NCBI GenBank assembly: GCA_958426425.1
Contig: CATZYY010000162.1
Span: 1-5,458, forward strand
From: an uncultured Oscillospiraceae bacterium
GTDB lineage: Bacteria; Bacillota; Clostridia; Oscillospirales; Oscillospiraceae
DNA length: 5,458 nt
Reading direction: 5' to 3'
The notes under the pieces were generated by a model that was given only the letters and a program-made list of their open reading frames with translations, did not search any database and was not told where the DNA came from. Each line of letters opens with the position of its first letter. The stretch's first letter is position 1. This document shows positions 1 through 5,458 of this stretch, piece by piece. The position numbers were made by a program, and so were the translations under genes.

Positions 1-2154
1 GCCACGGCGGTGGAGTCCCTGCGGCTGCTGGAGGTGCTGGACGGCTACGGCGACGGCACCTTCCGGCCCGCCACCGTGCTGACCCGGGCCCAGTTCTGCA
101 AAATGGCGGTGTACGCCATGAACGGCACAGATGAGCTGGGCCGCTACCGCACCGTTACGGTTTTTCCGGATGTGAAACCCTCCCACTGGGCCGCCGCCTA
201 CATCAATATGGCGGCCAAGGGAAAGAACATCATCTCCGGCTATGTGGACGGGCTGTTCCACCCGGACCGCACCGTGACGGTTGGGCAGGCGGTGACCATT
301 TTGCTGCGGCTGCTGGGCTACAAGGATGAGAACATCGGCGGCCTCTGGCCCGACAGCTACATGGCAGAGGCCTCCATTGTGGGCCTGACCGACGGCATCG
401 CTGCCGGCGCCTCCGCAGGGCTTACCCGGGGCGATGCGGCCAAGCTGTTTTTGAACCTGCTGCGCTCCGACATGCGGGAGGGCGGGTCCTTTATCACCGG
501 CGTCATGGGCTGCACGGAGGTGGAGAACGCCATGCTGGTCTCCTCCCGGGCCGTCGGGTCCAACGGCCTGGACAACGCCCTGCAGCTGGCCAACGGTATG
601 GTGTATCCCATGGCCTCCGGCCGGACCTCCAACGGGTCCCTGGACGGCACCAAGGGTACCCTGGTGGTCAACAATCAGGGCGAGGCACTGACCTTCGTAC
701 CGGACAACGTGGGCACTTCCAAGACCATTACCCTGTCTTCCGCCAAGCTGTCGGAGATCACCGACATCACCGGCGCCAAGTATGTGGTCATGAGCGGCAT
801 CGACGCCTATTACCAGGGCCAGCAGAAGGCCTGGACCGAGGTCTACTCCTGGCTGAATCCCGGCACCTCCCTGACGCTGTACCTCAACGCCGCCGGCGTG
901 GTGGAGTACGTGTTTGTGGGCGGCGGTACTAGCGCCTCCGCGGCAGTGGTAGTCTATGCCGACAAGTCCACCGACGGCTTCGCCTCCCTGGCAGGCAACT
1001 CCGGCTACAAGATCTACAAAAACGGTGCCTCCGCCACCGGCGACGACATGCGCCAGTACGACGTGGCCACCTATTCCAGCGCCACCAACTCCATCCGGGT
1101 CTGCGACACCAAGCTGACGGTGTACTACCGCAGCGCCAGTCCCAGCCCCCAGGAGCCGGAGACCATTACCGTGCTGGACGATTTGAAGCTGAATGTGCTT
1201 CCCACCGCACGGGAGACGCTGTCCAAGTTCAAGCCGGGTGATCTGATGACCCTGCTGCTGACCGAGGACAACCAAGTGGCTGGAGCCGTGGAGGCTTCCG
1301 GCAGCGTAGCTGTCAGCAACGCTGTGGGCATTGCCCGGTCGGTCTCTACCGGCAGCGCCACCGTGGACCTGTTGTGCGGCCTGAGCCTCACCGGCACGGT
1401 CAGCCTCTCCGCCGACGGCGCGGCCTCTCTGGAGGGACAGATGGTCCGTGTCAGTTCCGACCGCAAGGGCGGTCTGGCTCTCAGCCGTCTCACCGGCGGC
1501 TTCAGCGGAAGCCTGAAGCCGGCAGAGGGGACTCTGGGCAGCAAGGATCTGGCTGAAAATGTTATGATTTTTGAGAATGGACCCGACGGCATGCAGGCTG
1601 TCAGCCTCAGTCAGCTGATCAGTCAGGGCACCATCTCCTCCAAGGAGATCAGCTACGCCCGGACCAACTGGAGAGGGGAGATCGACCTGATCGTTCTGGG
1701 CTCCGCCGTGGGCAGCGGCTTTATCTACGGCATCGCCCAGTTCAAGGAGGGCGACACGGTTACCGTGGATCCGGATACCGGCGAGGAGACCACCACCCAG
1801 GGCAACAACCAGATCACCATCCTCCAGGGCAACGGCAAGAGCTATGGCCCCCTGGAGACCGGCTATGTGGTGGCCAACGGCCAGCCCATCGGCATCACCG
1901 TTACCGGCAGCGGCAACAACAAGCACATCGCGGCTCTGGTGAAGCTGATGGAGCTGAAGGACGTGCCCAGCATTTCCTGGGGCGGCTCCGGCTCCGTGAC
2001 GGTGGGCGGCACCACTTACGCCATCGATCCCAACGTGGTCTGCTACAACACCGCCACTGGTGATTGGATCACCCTCCAGCAGGCCCATTCCTACTCCGGT
2101 ACTGCCGATCTTTACGTGCACAACGGCGCGGTCCGGGTCATCAAGGTGGGCTGA
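1..2154 (+). CDS. S-layer homology (SLH) domain surface protein, 5'-truncated by window edge
   Basis: The frame is open to the first base, so the true start and any signal peptide lie upstream; the GTG at 10 falls inside the first SLH repeat and is not the start. Residues below count from that GTG. SLH repeats dock exported proteins onto secondary cell-wall polymers. Repeat 1 is partial (GYGDGTFRP at 12-20, LTRAQF at 24-29). Repeat 2 is complete (FPDV at 52-55, HWA at 59-61, IISGYVDG at 74-81, ending LLGY at 104). Repeat 3 is degenerate (about 113-152, LTRGDAAKLF). Residues 155-714 are Gly/Ser/Thr/Val-rich and look like beta-structure; I do not recognise a domain there. There is no LPXTG motif and no C-terminal membrane segment, so anchoring should be by the SLH repeats. 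The stop is TGA at 2152-2154. SLH assignment is firm; the role of the large C-terminal part is unknown, either structural S-layer or a surface binding function. Confidence 0.9.
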   Translation, partial: ATAVESLRLLEVLDGYGDGTFRPATVLTRAQFCKMAVYAMNGTDELGRYRTVTVFPDVKPSHWAAAYINMAAKGKNIISGYVDGLFHPDRTVTVGQAVTILLRLLGYKDENIGGLWPDSYMAEASIVGLTDGIAAGASAGLTRGDAAKLFLNLLRSDMREGGSFITGVMGCTEVENAMLVSSRAVGSNGLDNALQLANGMVYPMASGRTSNGSLDGTKGTLVVNNQGEALTFVPDNVGTSKTITLSSAKLSEITDITGAKYVVMSGIDAYYQGQQKAWTEVYSWLNPGTSLTLYLNAAGVVEYVFVGGGTSASAAVVVYADKSTDGFASLAGNSGYKIYKNGASATGDDMRQYDVATYSSATNSIRVCDTKLTVYYRSASPSPQEPETITVLDDLKLNVLPTARETLSKFKPGDLMTLLLTEDNQVAGAVEASGSVAVSNAVGIARSVSTGSATVDLLCGLSLTGTVSLSADGAASLEGQMVRVSSDRKGGLALSRLTGGFSGSLKPAEGTLGSKDLAENVMIFENGPDGMQAVSLSQLISQGTISSKEISYARTNWRGEIDLIVLGSAVGSGFIYGIAQFKEGDTVTVDPDTGEETTTQGNNQITILQGNGKSYGPLETGYVVANGQPIGITVTGSGNNKHIAALVKLMELKDVPSISWGGSGSVTVGGTTYAIDPNVVCYNTATGDWITLQQAHSYSGTADLYVHNGAVRVIKVG

Positions 2155-2184
2155 GCCCCACTGACCGGACTGGTACAAACGCAT

Positions 2185-2221
2185 CGAAAAAGGAGCCCGG
2201 CGCACAGCGCCGGGCTCCTTT
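2185..2221. terminator. GC-rich terminator hairpin, copy 1 (left half of a split bidirectional terminator)
   Basis: A perfect 15-bp stem pairs 2189-2203 with 2207-2221 around the loop ACA, 34 bp after the SLH gene's stop. On the minus strand it is followed by five T (A run at 2187-2191), a good terminator for leftward transcripts. On the plus strand only TTT follows before GAG, so rightward termination here should be weaker than at copy 2. The 31 bases 2191-2221 recur exactly at 2382-2412. Confidence 0.75.
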
Positions 2222-2272
2222 GAGACTGTCGAAAAAAAGGGAAAACTTGCGCGACGGGAAGGAAGAGAGTTA

Positions 2273-2306
2273 CGAGAGGAACCCAGGAAGGGTTCCTTTC
2301 GTTTTT
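2273..2306 (+). terminator. Intrinsic terminator inside the inserted element
   Basis: A 12-bp stem (2273-2284 with 2290-2301; one G-T wobble at 2276/2298) encloses the 5-nt loop AGGAA and is followed directly by TTTTT at 2302-2306. This is a well-formed rightward intrinsic terminator and would stop SLH transcripts that pass copy 1. On the minus strand it is followed by TAACTC, so it is not bidirectional. Confidence 0.7.
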
Positions 2307-2312
2307 AATCAT

Positions 2313-2346
2313 AAGTTTTTTGGACCGTTTAAGGTTCAAAAAACTT
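2313..2346. repeat. Inverted repeat / AU-rich hairpin in the element
   Basis: A 14-bp stem pairs 2313-2326 with 2333-2346 (one G-T wobble at 2323/2336) around a 6-nt loop GTTTAA. The arms carry TTTTTT and AAAAAA runs. It could fold as RNA on either strand. It lies 11 nt after the terminator stem and 1 nt before the next hairpin, so the three form a tight array. No T tract follows in either direction, so it is not a typical terminator. Confidence 0.65.
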
Positions 2347-2347
2347 G

Positions 2348-2383
2348 CTCAGCGTGTTGAAAAGACTTTTTCGACACGCTGAG
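2348..2383. repeat. Inverted repeat / long hairpin at the right end of the element
   Basis: A 16-bp stem pairs 2348-2363 with 2368-2383 around the loop GACT, with one T-G wobble at 2358/2373; the first ten pairs (CTCAGCGTGT) are perfect. The right arm contains TTTTTCGACA, which is also the element's terminal inverted repeat. The last two paired bases (2382-2383) overlap the start of terminator copy 2, so this fold and copy 2 compete slightly. Confidence 0.65.
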
Positions 2384-2416
2384 GAGCCCGGCGCACAGCG
2401 CCGGGCTCCTTTTTCG
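2382..2416 (+). terminator. GC-rich terminator hairpin, copy 2 (right half of the split terminator)
   Basis: A perfect 13-bp stem pairs 2382-2394 with 2398-2410 around the loop ACA, followed by TTTTT at 2410-2414 on the plus strand. This is a strong rightward terminator. It is the first such hairpin met by leftward transcripts from the hydrolase operon, but on the minus strand it is followed by CAGCG and not a T run. Leftward termination is therefore more likely at copy 1, about 190 bp further on. Confidence 0.75.
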
Positions 2417-2459
2417 GCATAATCTGATGGTAAAAAGAAAGGGACTCTCCCGCGGAAGT

Positions 2460-3641
2460 TTACCGGCACAGCTGCCCCAGAATGCCGGCAAAGCCCCGGC
2501 AGGCCCGGGTCAGCTGGTCGATCTCGATGTACTCGTCCACCACATGGGCCAGTGTCTCCAGGGAGGGGCCGAAGCCCACGGTAGGGATGCCGGCCTCGCC
2601 GCAGAAGGCGCTGCCGTTGGTGCAGAAGGCAAAGTGGGACAGTGGCGCGTGGATGCCCGCCTCCTCCAGGCCCGCCAGGGCCTTTTGGACCAGAGGATGG
2701 TCTTCCTCCATGGCCCAGGCCGGGAAAAACCGCTTGGCGGCGATGGTGTCCCCGGTCCAGCACCGCTCACTGCCCTCCGCCAAATAGGCCCGGGCCTTCA
2801 GGCCGGGGATGGCCGTCTGGGTCCGGTCAATGGCCGCCCGGATCTGGTCCAGGACGGAATCCTCTGTCTCACCCACCAGGGTCCGCCGGTCGAAGGTGGC
2901 CCGGCACAGCCCCGGCACCACCGAGGCGCCGGGGTAGGGGGCGGAGACGATGTCCGTCAGCTCCAGGATGCCCTGCCCCAGCAGGGGATGGGTATTGGGC
3001 CGAATCTTCCGAATCTCGTGGATGAGGGCGCACATGTGGTACACGGCGTTGACGCCCTTCTCCGGGCTGGAGGAGTGGCAGGTGACGCCCCTCGTCTCCA
3101 CCACCACCTCCGCCCGGCCCCGCTGACCGATCTTTAAGGTGGTGGAGGTGGCCTCACCGATGATGACGCAGTCGGGACGGAGATTTCGAATCACCTCCCG
3201 GCTGGAAACGCCCTCAAAGCACTCCTCGTGGACGGTGCAGCTGACGCAAACCCGCCCGGCAAAGTCCCGGTGGGTGTCCTGGGCAAAGTGGGCGGCGGCG
3301 GAGATCATGGCCGCCACGCTGCCCTTCATGTCCGAGGCGCCCCGGCCATAGATTTTTCCGTCCACAATTTCCGCACCGTAGGGGTCATGGGTCCACTGGG
3401 ATGGGTCGGAGACGGGCACCGTGTCAATGTGGCCGTCCATCAGCACCGTGGGACCAGGGCGATTGCCCTGAATGGTGCCCACCACACTGCCGCAGCGGTC
3501 GATCTCCGCCCGGTCGAAGCCGTAGGCCTCCATGGTCTGCTGGATGTGGCGGGCCACCGCCTCCTCCTGCCCGGACAGGCTGGGCAGCCGCAGCAGTTCC
3601 CGGCATAGGCCGATCAGCCGTTCCTCTCGCTCCTGGGTCAT
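2460..3641 (-). CDS. M20-family metallohydrolase, YgeY-like (selenium metabolism-linked hydrolase family)
   Basis: A complete 393-aa M20 di-zinc hydrolase of the ArgE/DapE/CPG2 type, which hydrolyses amide bonds in small cytoplasmic substrates. All expected active-site residues are visible: H71 and D73 (DGHIDT), bridging D104 (GASDMKG), general base E139 with metal ligand E140 (VHEE), E163 (IGEA), and H366 (LAHVVDE). The lid/dimer domain inserts at about 175-290, with H189 in TCHS. From memory, the block GQRGRAEV...CHSSSPEKG (172-196), WTGD (295-298), EEDHPLV (312-318) and FCTNG...GIPTVGFGP (339-359) resembles E. coli YgeY, whose substrate is unproven. No selenium genes are visible here. The ATG at 3641 is supported by AAGGAGG (3651-3657) nine bases upstream; the stop is TAA at 2460-2462. 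It is second in a probable operon, 30 bp after the methyltransferase. The M20 fold is near certain; the subfamily is likely, and a general peptidase or deacylase is the alternative. Confidence 0.9.
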   Translation of the reverse strand: MTQEREERLIGLCRELLRLPSLSGQEEAVARHIQQTMEAYGFDRAEIDRCGSVVGTIQGNRPGPTVLMDGHIDTVPVSDPSQWTHDPYGAEIVDGKIYGRGASDMKGSVAAMISAAAHFAQDTHRDFAGRVCVSCTVHEECFEGVSSREVIRNLRPDCVIIGEATSTTLKIGQRGRAEVVVETRGVTCHSSSPEKGVNAVYHMCALIHEIRKIRPNTHPLLGQGILELTDIVSAPYPGASVVPGLCRATFDRRTLVGETEDSVLDQIRAAIDRTQTAIPGLKARAYLAEGSERCWTGDTIAAKRFFPAWAMEEDHPLVQKALAGLEEAGIHAPLSHFAFCTNGSAFCGEAGIPTVGFGPSLETLAHVVDEYIEIDQLTRACRGFAGILGQLCR

Positions 3642-3671
3642 GAAAAAACGCCTCCTTGGGTCCCCGGCGGC

Positions 3672-4901
3672 TCACACCACCTGGAACAGATAGAATTTCA
3701 GATAGTTGGTCTCCTCCACACCCCAGAGGATGGGGTGGTCGCAGCACTGCTGCCGGGCCTCGATCTGCCGCAGCTGCACGCCCGCGTCATGGGCGGCGTC
3801 GGCCAGCATGGCCAGGAACTTCTCCTCCGTGGCGAAGTGGGAGCATGAGCAGGTGGCCAGATACCCGCCCCGGGGCAGCAGCCGCATGGCCCGGTAGTTG
3901 ATCTCCTTGTACCCGCTCAGGGCGTTGCGGACGGTCTTGCGGGACTTGGTGAAGGCCGGCGGGTCCAGGATGATGAAGTCGTACTTCACCGGCTCCTTCT
4001 CCAGCCGGGGCAGCAGGTCAAAGACGTTCTCGCAGAGGAAGTCCATCCGGTCCGCAAGGCCGTTGCGCTCTGCGTTGGCCCGGGCCATCTCTACCGCAGA
4101 CTCCGACACGTCCACGGCGGTGACGCGGGCGGCGCCGCCCAGGGCGGCGTTCAGGGCGAAGGAGCCGGTGTGGGTGAAGCAGTCCAGCACCGTCCGCCCC
4201 TTGGCCAGGCGCCCCACCGCCCGGCGGTTGTACTTCTGGTCCAGGAAGAAGCCGGTCTTCTGCCCGTTCTCCACATCCACCAGATACCGCACGCCGTTCT
4301 CCGTGATCTCTGTCACCGGGGAGTCGGGGGCAGCCTCCCCCGGCAAGGGGAACCAGCCCTTGTACTGAGGCAGGCCCTCCTTGTCCCGCAGAGCCACGTC
4401 GTTGCGCTCATAGATGCCCCGGACGGTCTGCCCATCCTGCCGCAGGATCTCCGCCAGCATGGGCAGCAGTATTCCCTTGATTCGCTCCATGCCCACGGAC
4501 AGCACCTGGACGCTCAAAAGGTCGTGAAACTTGTCCACGGTAAGGCCCGGGAAAGCGTCTGCCTCACCGAAAATGATCCGGCAGGCGTCCAGGTCCTCCG
4601 GGGAGAGAACTGTCTTCCGATAGTCCCAGGCCCACTGGAGCTTCCGGTGCCAGAAGGCCTCGTCAAAGCGGTCGTTGGCGTTGCGGGAGATGACCCGCAC
4701 ACGGATCTTGGACTGCTCCGACAGGAACCCTGTGCCAAGATATTGGCCTTTTTTGCCTATTATATCCACCAATCCGCCGTTTTCCACTGTCCCTTCCGTG
4801 GAGAGAATCTCTGCGTCGTAGACCCAGGGGTGGCCCCGCAGCAAGGCGGCGGCCGCCTTGGGCGTGACGGTGTATCTGGGATAGCTGCGTTCCGTTTTCA
4901 T
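3672..4901 (-). CDS. rlmI: Class I SAM-dependent 23S rRNA (cytosine-C5) methyltransferase, RlmI-like
   Basis: A complete 409-aa protein, close to the usual ~396 aa of RlmI, which in E. coli makes m5C1962 in 23S rRNA. An N-terminal PUA RNA-binding domain occupies about 5-75 (HPWVYDAEI at 24-32). A linker domain follows, then the family signature GQKTGFFLDQ (213-222). The Rossmann methyltransferase core has SAM motif I VLDCFTHTGSFAL (238-250), acidic D264 in VDVSES, motif IV DPPAF (313-317), GYKEIN (330-335) and TCSCS (350-354), whose Cys residues include the candidate nucleophile. ADHP-type CCDHP at 386-390 and the YLKF end (400-403) also match RlmI. The ATG at 4901 has AAGGAG (4909-4914) seven bases upstream; the stop is TGA at 3672-3674. 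It is first in a probable operon with the M20 hydrolase and divergent from the amidase. The exact target base is inferred from the family; a different 23S site is possible. Confidence 0.92.
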   Translation of the reverse strand: MKTERSYPRYTVTPKAAAALLRGHPWVYDAEILSTEGTVENGGLVDIIGKKGQYLGTGFLSEQSKIRVRVISRNANDRFDEAFWHRKLQWAWDYRKTVLSPEDLDACRIIFGEADAFPGLTVDKFHDLLSVQVLSVGMERIKGILLPMLAEILRQDGQTVRGIYERNDVALRDKEGLPQYKGWFPLPGEAAPDSPVTEITENGVRYLVDVENGQKTGFFLDQKYNRRAVGRLAKGRTVLDCFTHTGSFALNAALGGAARVTAVDVSESAVEMARANAERNGLADRMDFLCENVFDLLPRLEKEPVKYDFIILDPPAFTKSRKTVRNALSGYKEINYRAMRLLPRGGYLATCSCSHFATEEKFLAMLADAAHDAGVQLRQIEARQQCCDHPILWGVEETNYLKFYLFQVV

Positions 4902-4934
4902 ATGCGTTCTCCTTCAGGCGGTTATTTCCCCACC

Positions 4935-4943
4935 AGTGTAGCA
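4935..4943 (-). promoter_or_regulatory. Candidate extended -10 promoter for the methyltransferase-hydrolase operon
   Basis: On the minus strand the sequence reads TGC TACACT: a TACACT -10 box (4935-4940) preceded by the TGn extension (4941-4943). It sits 33 bases before the ATG at 4901, leaving a leader of about 25 nt with the ribosome binding site. I see no good -35 box about 17 bases upstream, as often tolerated with an extended -10. The rest of the 88-bp divergent gap (4902-4989) holds both ribosome binding sites; I find no convincing rightward promoter for the amidase in it. Confidence 0.4.
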
Positions 4944-4989
4944 CATTTTTTCCCGCCGCGCCATAGATTGGGAAAAAGGAGGGGATCCC

Positions 4990-5458
4990 ATGCCCATCAT
5001 CTATCTCAGCCCGTCCACCCAGGAGTGGAACGAGTACGTCACCGGCAGCGGCTCCGAGGAGTACAACATGAACCTGCTGGCCGACGCCCTGGAGCCGTAT
5101 TTGCTGTCCAACGGCATCCAATACCGCCGCAATTCTCCGGACATGACTGCCGCCTCCTCCATCCGGGAGGCCAACAGCGGCTGGTATGACTTCTATCTGG
5201 CCCTCCACTCCAACGGCGCGCCGGAGGGGCGCTACGGTCAGGAGCGGGGAATCATCGCCTTTTACTATCCCGGCAGCACGGAGGGCCAGCGGGGGGCGGA
5301 GCTGATCGCTCAGGAGCTGCGGGAGATCTATCCGCTGCCTGATAAAGTCACTACCCGGGCCACCACCACCCTGGGCGAGGTCCGGCAGCCCCGGTTCCCG
5401 GCGGTGCTGGTGGAGATCGGCTACCACGACAACTACGCCGACGCCACCTGGGTGGAGG
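4990..5458 (+). CDS. N-acetylmuramoyl-L-alanine amidase (Amidase_3-like), 3'-truncated by window edge
   Basis: The first 156 codons are present and remain open at the right edge. The family cuts the amide bond between N-acetylmuramic acid and the stem peptide of peptidoglycan. Visible landmarks are IIYLSPSTQ (3-11), EEYNMNLLADALEPYL (23-38; E23 or E24 in the position of the second zinc ligand), LALHSNG with H73 as a zinc ligand, and VLVEIGYHDN (139-148) with E142 as the catalytic glutamate. The usual first ligand in GHGG near the N terminus is absent, replaced by the LSPSTQ stretch. No signal peptide or membrane segment precedes the catalytic part, so how it reaches the wall is unclear. The ATG at 4990 is chosen for the strong AAGGAGG (4976-4982) seven bases upstream. 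It is divergent from the methyltransferase. Function in sporulation, division or lysis cannot be told from this piece; cell-wall binding modules may follow beyond the edge. Confidence 0.82.
   Translation, partial: MPIIYLSPSTQEWNEYVTGSGSEEYNMNLLADALEPYLLSNGIQYRRNSPDMTAASSIREANSGWYDFYLALHSNGAPEGRYGQERGIIAFYYPGSTEGQRGAELIAQELREIYPLPDKVTTRATTTLGEVRQPRFPAVLVEIGYHDNYADATWVE

Larger units (their letters stand above)
2222..2381. mobile_element. Putative 160-bp MITE-like palindromic element inserted in a terminator
   Basis: This is the unit between the two terminator copies. Its ends are imperfect inverted repeats: GAGACTGTCGAAAAA at 2222-2236 against the reverse complement of the right end, CAGCGTGTCGAAAAA (2367-2381), 12 of 15 matching with a perfect core TGTCGAAAAA. 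It has no convincing protein-coding content and contains three consecutive hairpins (2273-2301, 2313-2346, 2348-2383). It is AT-richer than the genes around it, with long A and T runs. Small size, terminal inverted repeats, no transposase and a flanking duplication fit a non-autonomous element. A 31-bp duplication is longer than usual transposon target duplications, so recombination or a dispersed intergenic repeat of another kind is also possible. Copy number in the genome is not visible here. Confidence 0.45.
2191..2412. repeat. 31-nt exact direct repeat of a terminator hairpin (2191-2221 and 2382-2412)
   Basis: The two 31-nt copies are identical, including the non-palindromic loop ACA, and lie 191 bases apart. 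Identity stops sharply: A at 2190 against G at 2381, and G at 2222 against T at 2413. The outer flanks complete the palindrome: CGAAAA lies left of copy 1 and TTCG right of copy 2. The outermost 19 nt (2185-2203 and 2398-2416) are therefore perfect inverted repeats. Joining the outer flanks through one copy rebuilds a single symmetric 19-bp stem with five T on either side. The simplest reading is that one terminator was duplicated when the 160 bp between the copies was inserted. Confidence 0.85.

Noticed and set aside
10..12. GTG as the start of the SLH protein.
   Set aside because: It lies within the first SLH repeat, the frame is open upstream, and an exported protein would need a signal peptide that is absent here.
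2064..2360. Small open frames on both strands through the hairpin region (98 codons plus; 75 codons minus, 2112-2339).
   Set aside because: They translate terminators and inverted repeats, overlap the SLH gene's end out of frame, and have no good ribosome binding site. They could be annotated as small hypothetical proteins elsewhere but I see no coding signal.
2429..2451. Possible minus-strand terminator just after the hydrolase stop (GGGA/TCCC followed by a T-rich run).
   Set aside because: The stem is only 4 bp with a 3-nt loop, too weak to call.
2427..3137. A 236-codon plus-strand open frame opposite the M20 hydrolase.
   Set aside because: It is antisense to a gene with all catalytic residues intact; composition is a GC shadow.
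4964..4969. TAGATT as a -10 box for the amidase.
   Set aside because: It is a poor match with no -35 partner, and the transcript would start at or inside the ribosome binding site.
4170..5189. A 339-codon plus-strand open frame antisense to the methyltransferase and running into the amidase.
   Set aside because: It opposes a gene with complete RlmI motifs, overlaps the amidase in another frame, and its His/Gly/Pro/Arg-rich product resembles no family. High GC makes such antisense frames common.
4663..5427. A 254-codon minus-strand open frame opposite the amidase.
   Set aside because: It crosses the divergent intergenic region and overlaps both real genes out of frame; no motifs or ribosome binding site support it.

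Overview
The window reads as a piece of a GC-rich Firmicutes (Clostridia) chromosome, most like the Oscillospiraceae group (Flavonifractor/Oscillibacter-type gut anaerobes). This is inferred from four things: an S-layer homology (SLH) protein, strong AAGGAGG-type ribosome binding sites, GCC/CTG/GGC-biased codons, and a muramoyl-alanine amidase of a type I associate with that group. No 16S or other diagnostic marker is present, so the placement is tentative. No tRNA, rRNA, CRISPR array or phage structural gene was seen.

Layout: (1) 1-2154, plus strand: the 3' part of a large SLH-domain cell-surface protein, cut by the window's left edge. (2) 2155-2459: a 305-bp convergent intergenic region packed with hairpins. 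It holds two identical 31-nt copies of a GC-rich bidirectional terminator flanking a ~160-bp palindromic unit that looks like a small non-autonomous insertion. (3) 4901 down to 2460, minus strand: a probable two-gene operon, first an RlmI-type 23S rRNA cytosine-C5 methyltransferase (3672-4901), then 30 bp later an M20-family metallohydrolase resembling YgeY (2460-3641). (4) 4902-4989: a divergent 88-bp intergenic region with a candidate extended -10 promoter for the methyltransferase operon. (5) 4990-5458, plus strand: the 5' part of an N-acetylmuramoyl-L-alanine amidase, cut by the right edge.

The genes are mostly housekeeping or envelope functions and do not form one pathway. The SLH protein and the amidase both concern the cell envelope but are on separate transcripts; the methyltransferase and hydrolase are linked only by co-transcription. 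The most unusual part is the convergent intergenic region. Deleting the central 160 bp plus one 31-nt copy restores a single symmetric terminator (19-bp stem, 3-nt loop, five T on each side), so it looks as if an element landed in a terminator and duplicated it. I found no convincing new multi-gene system.
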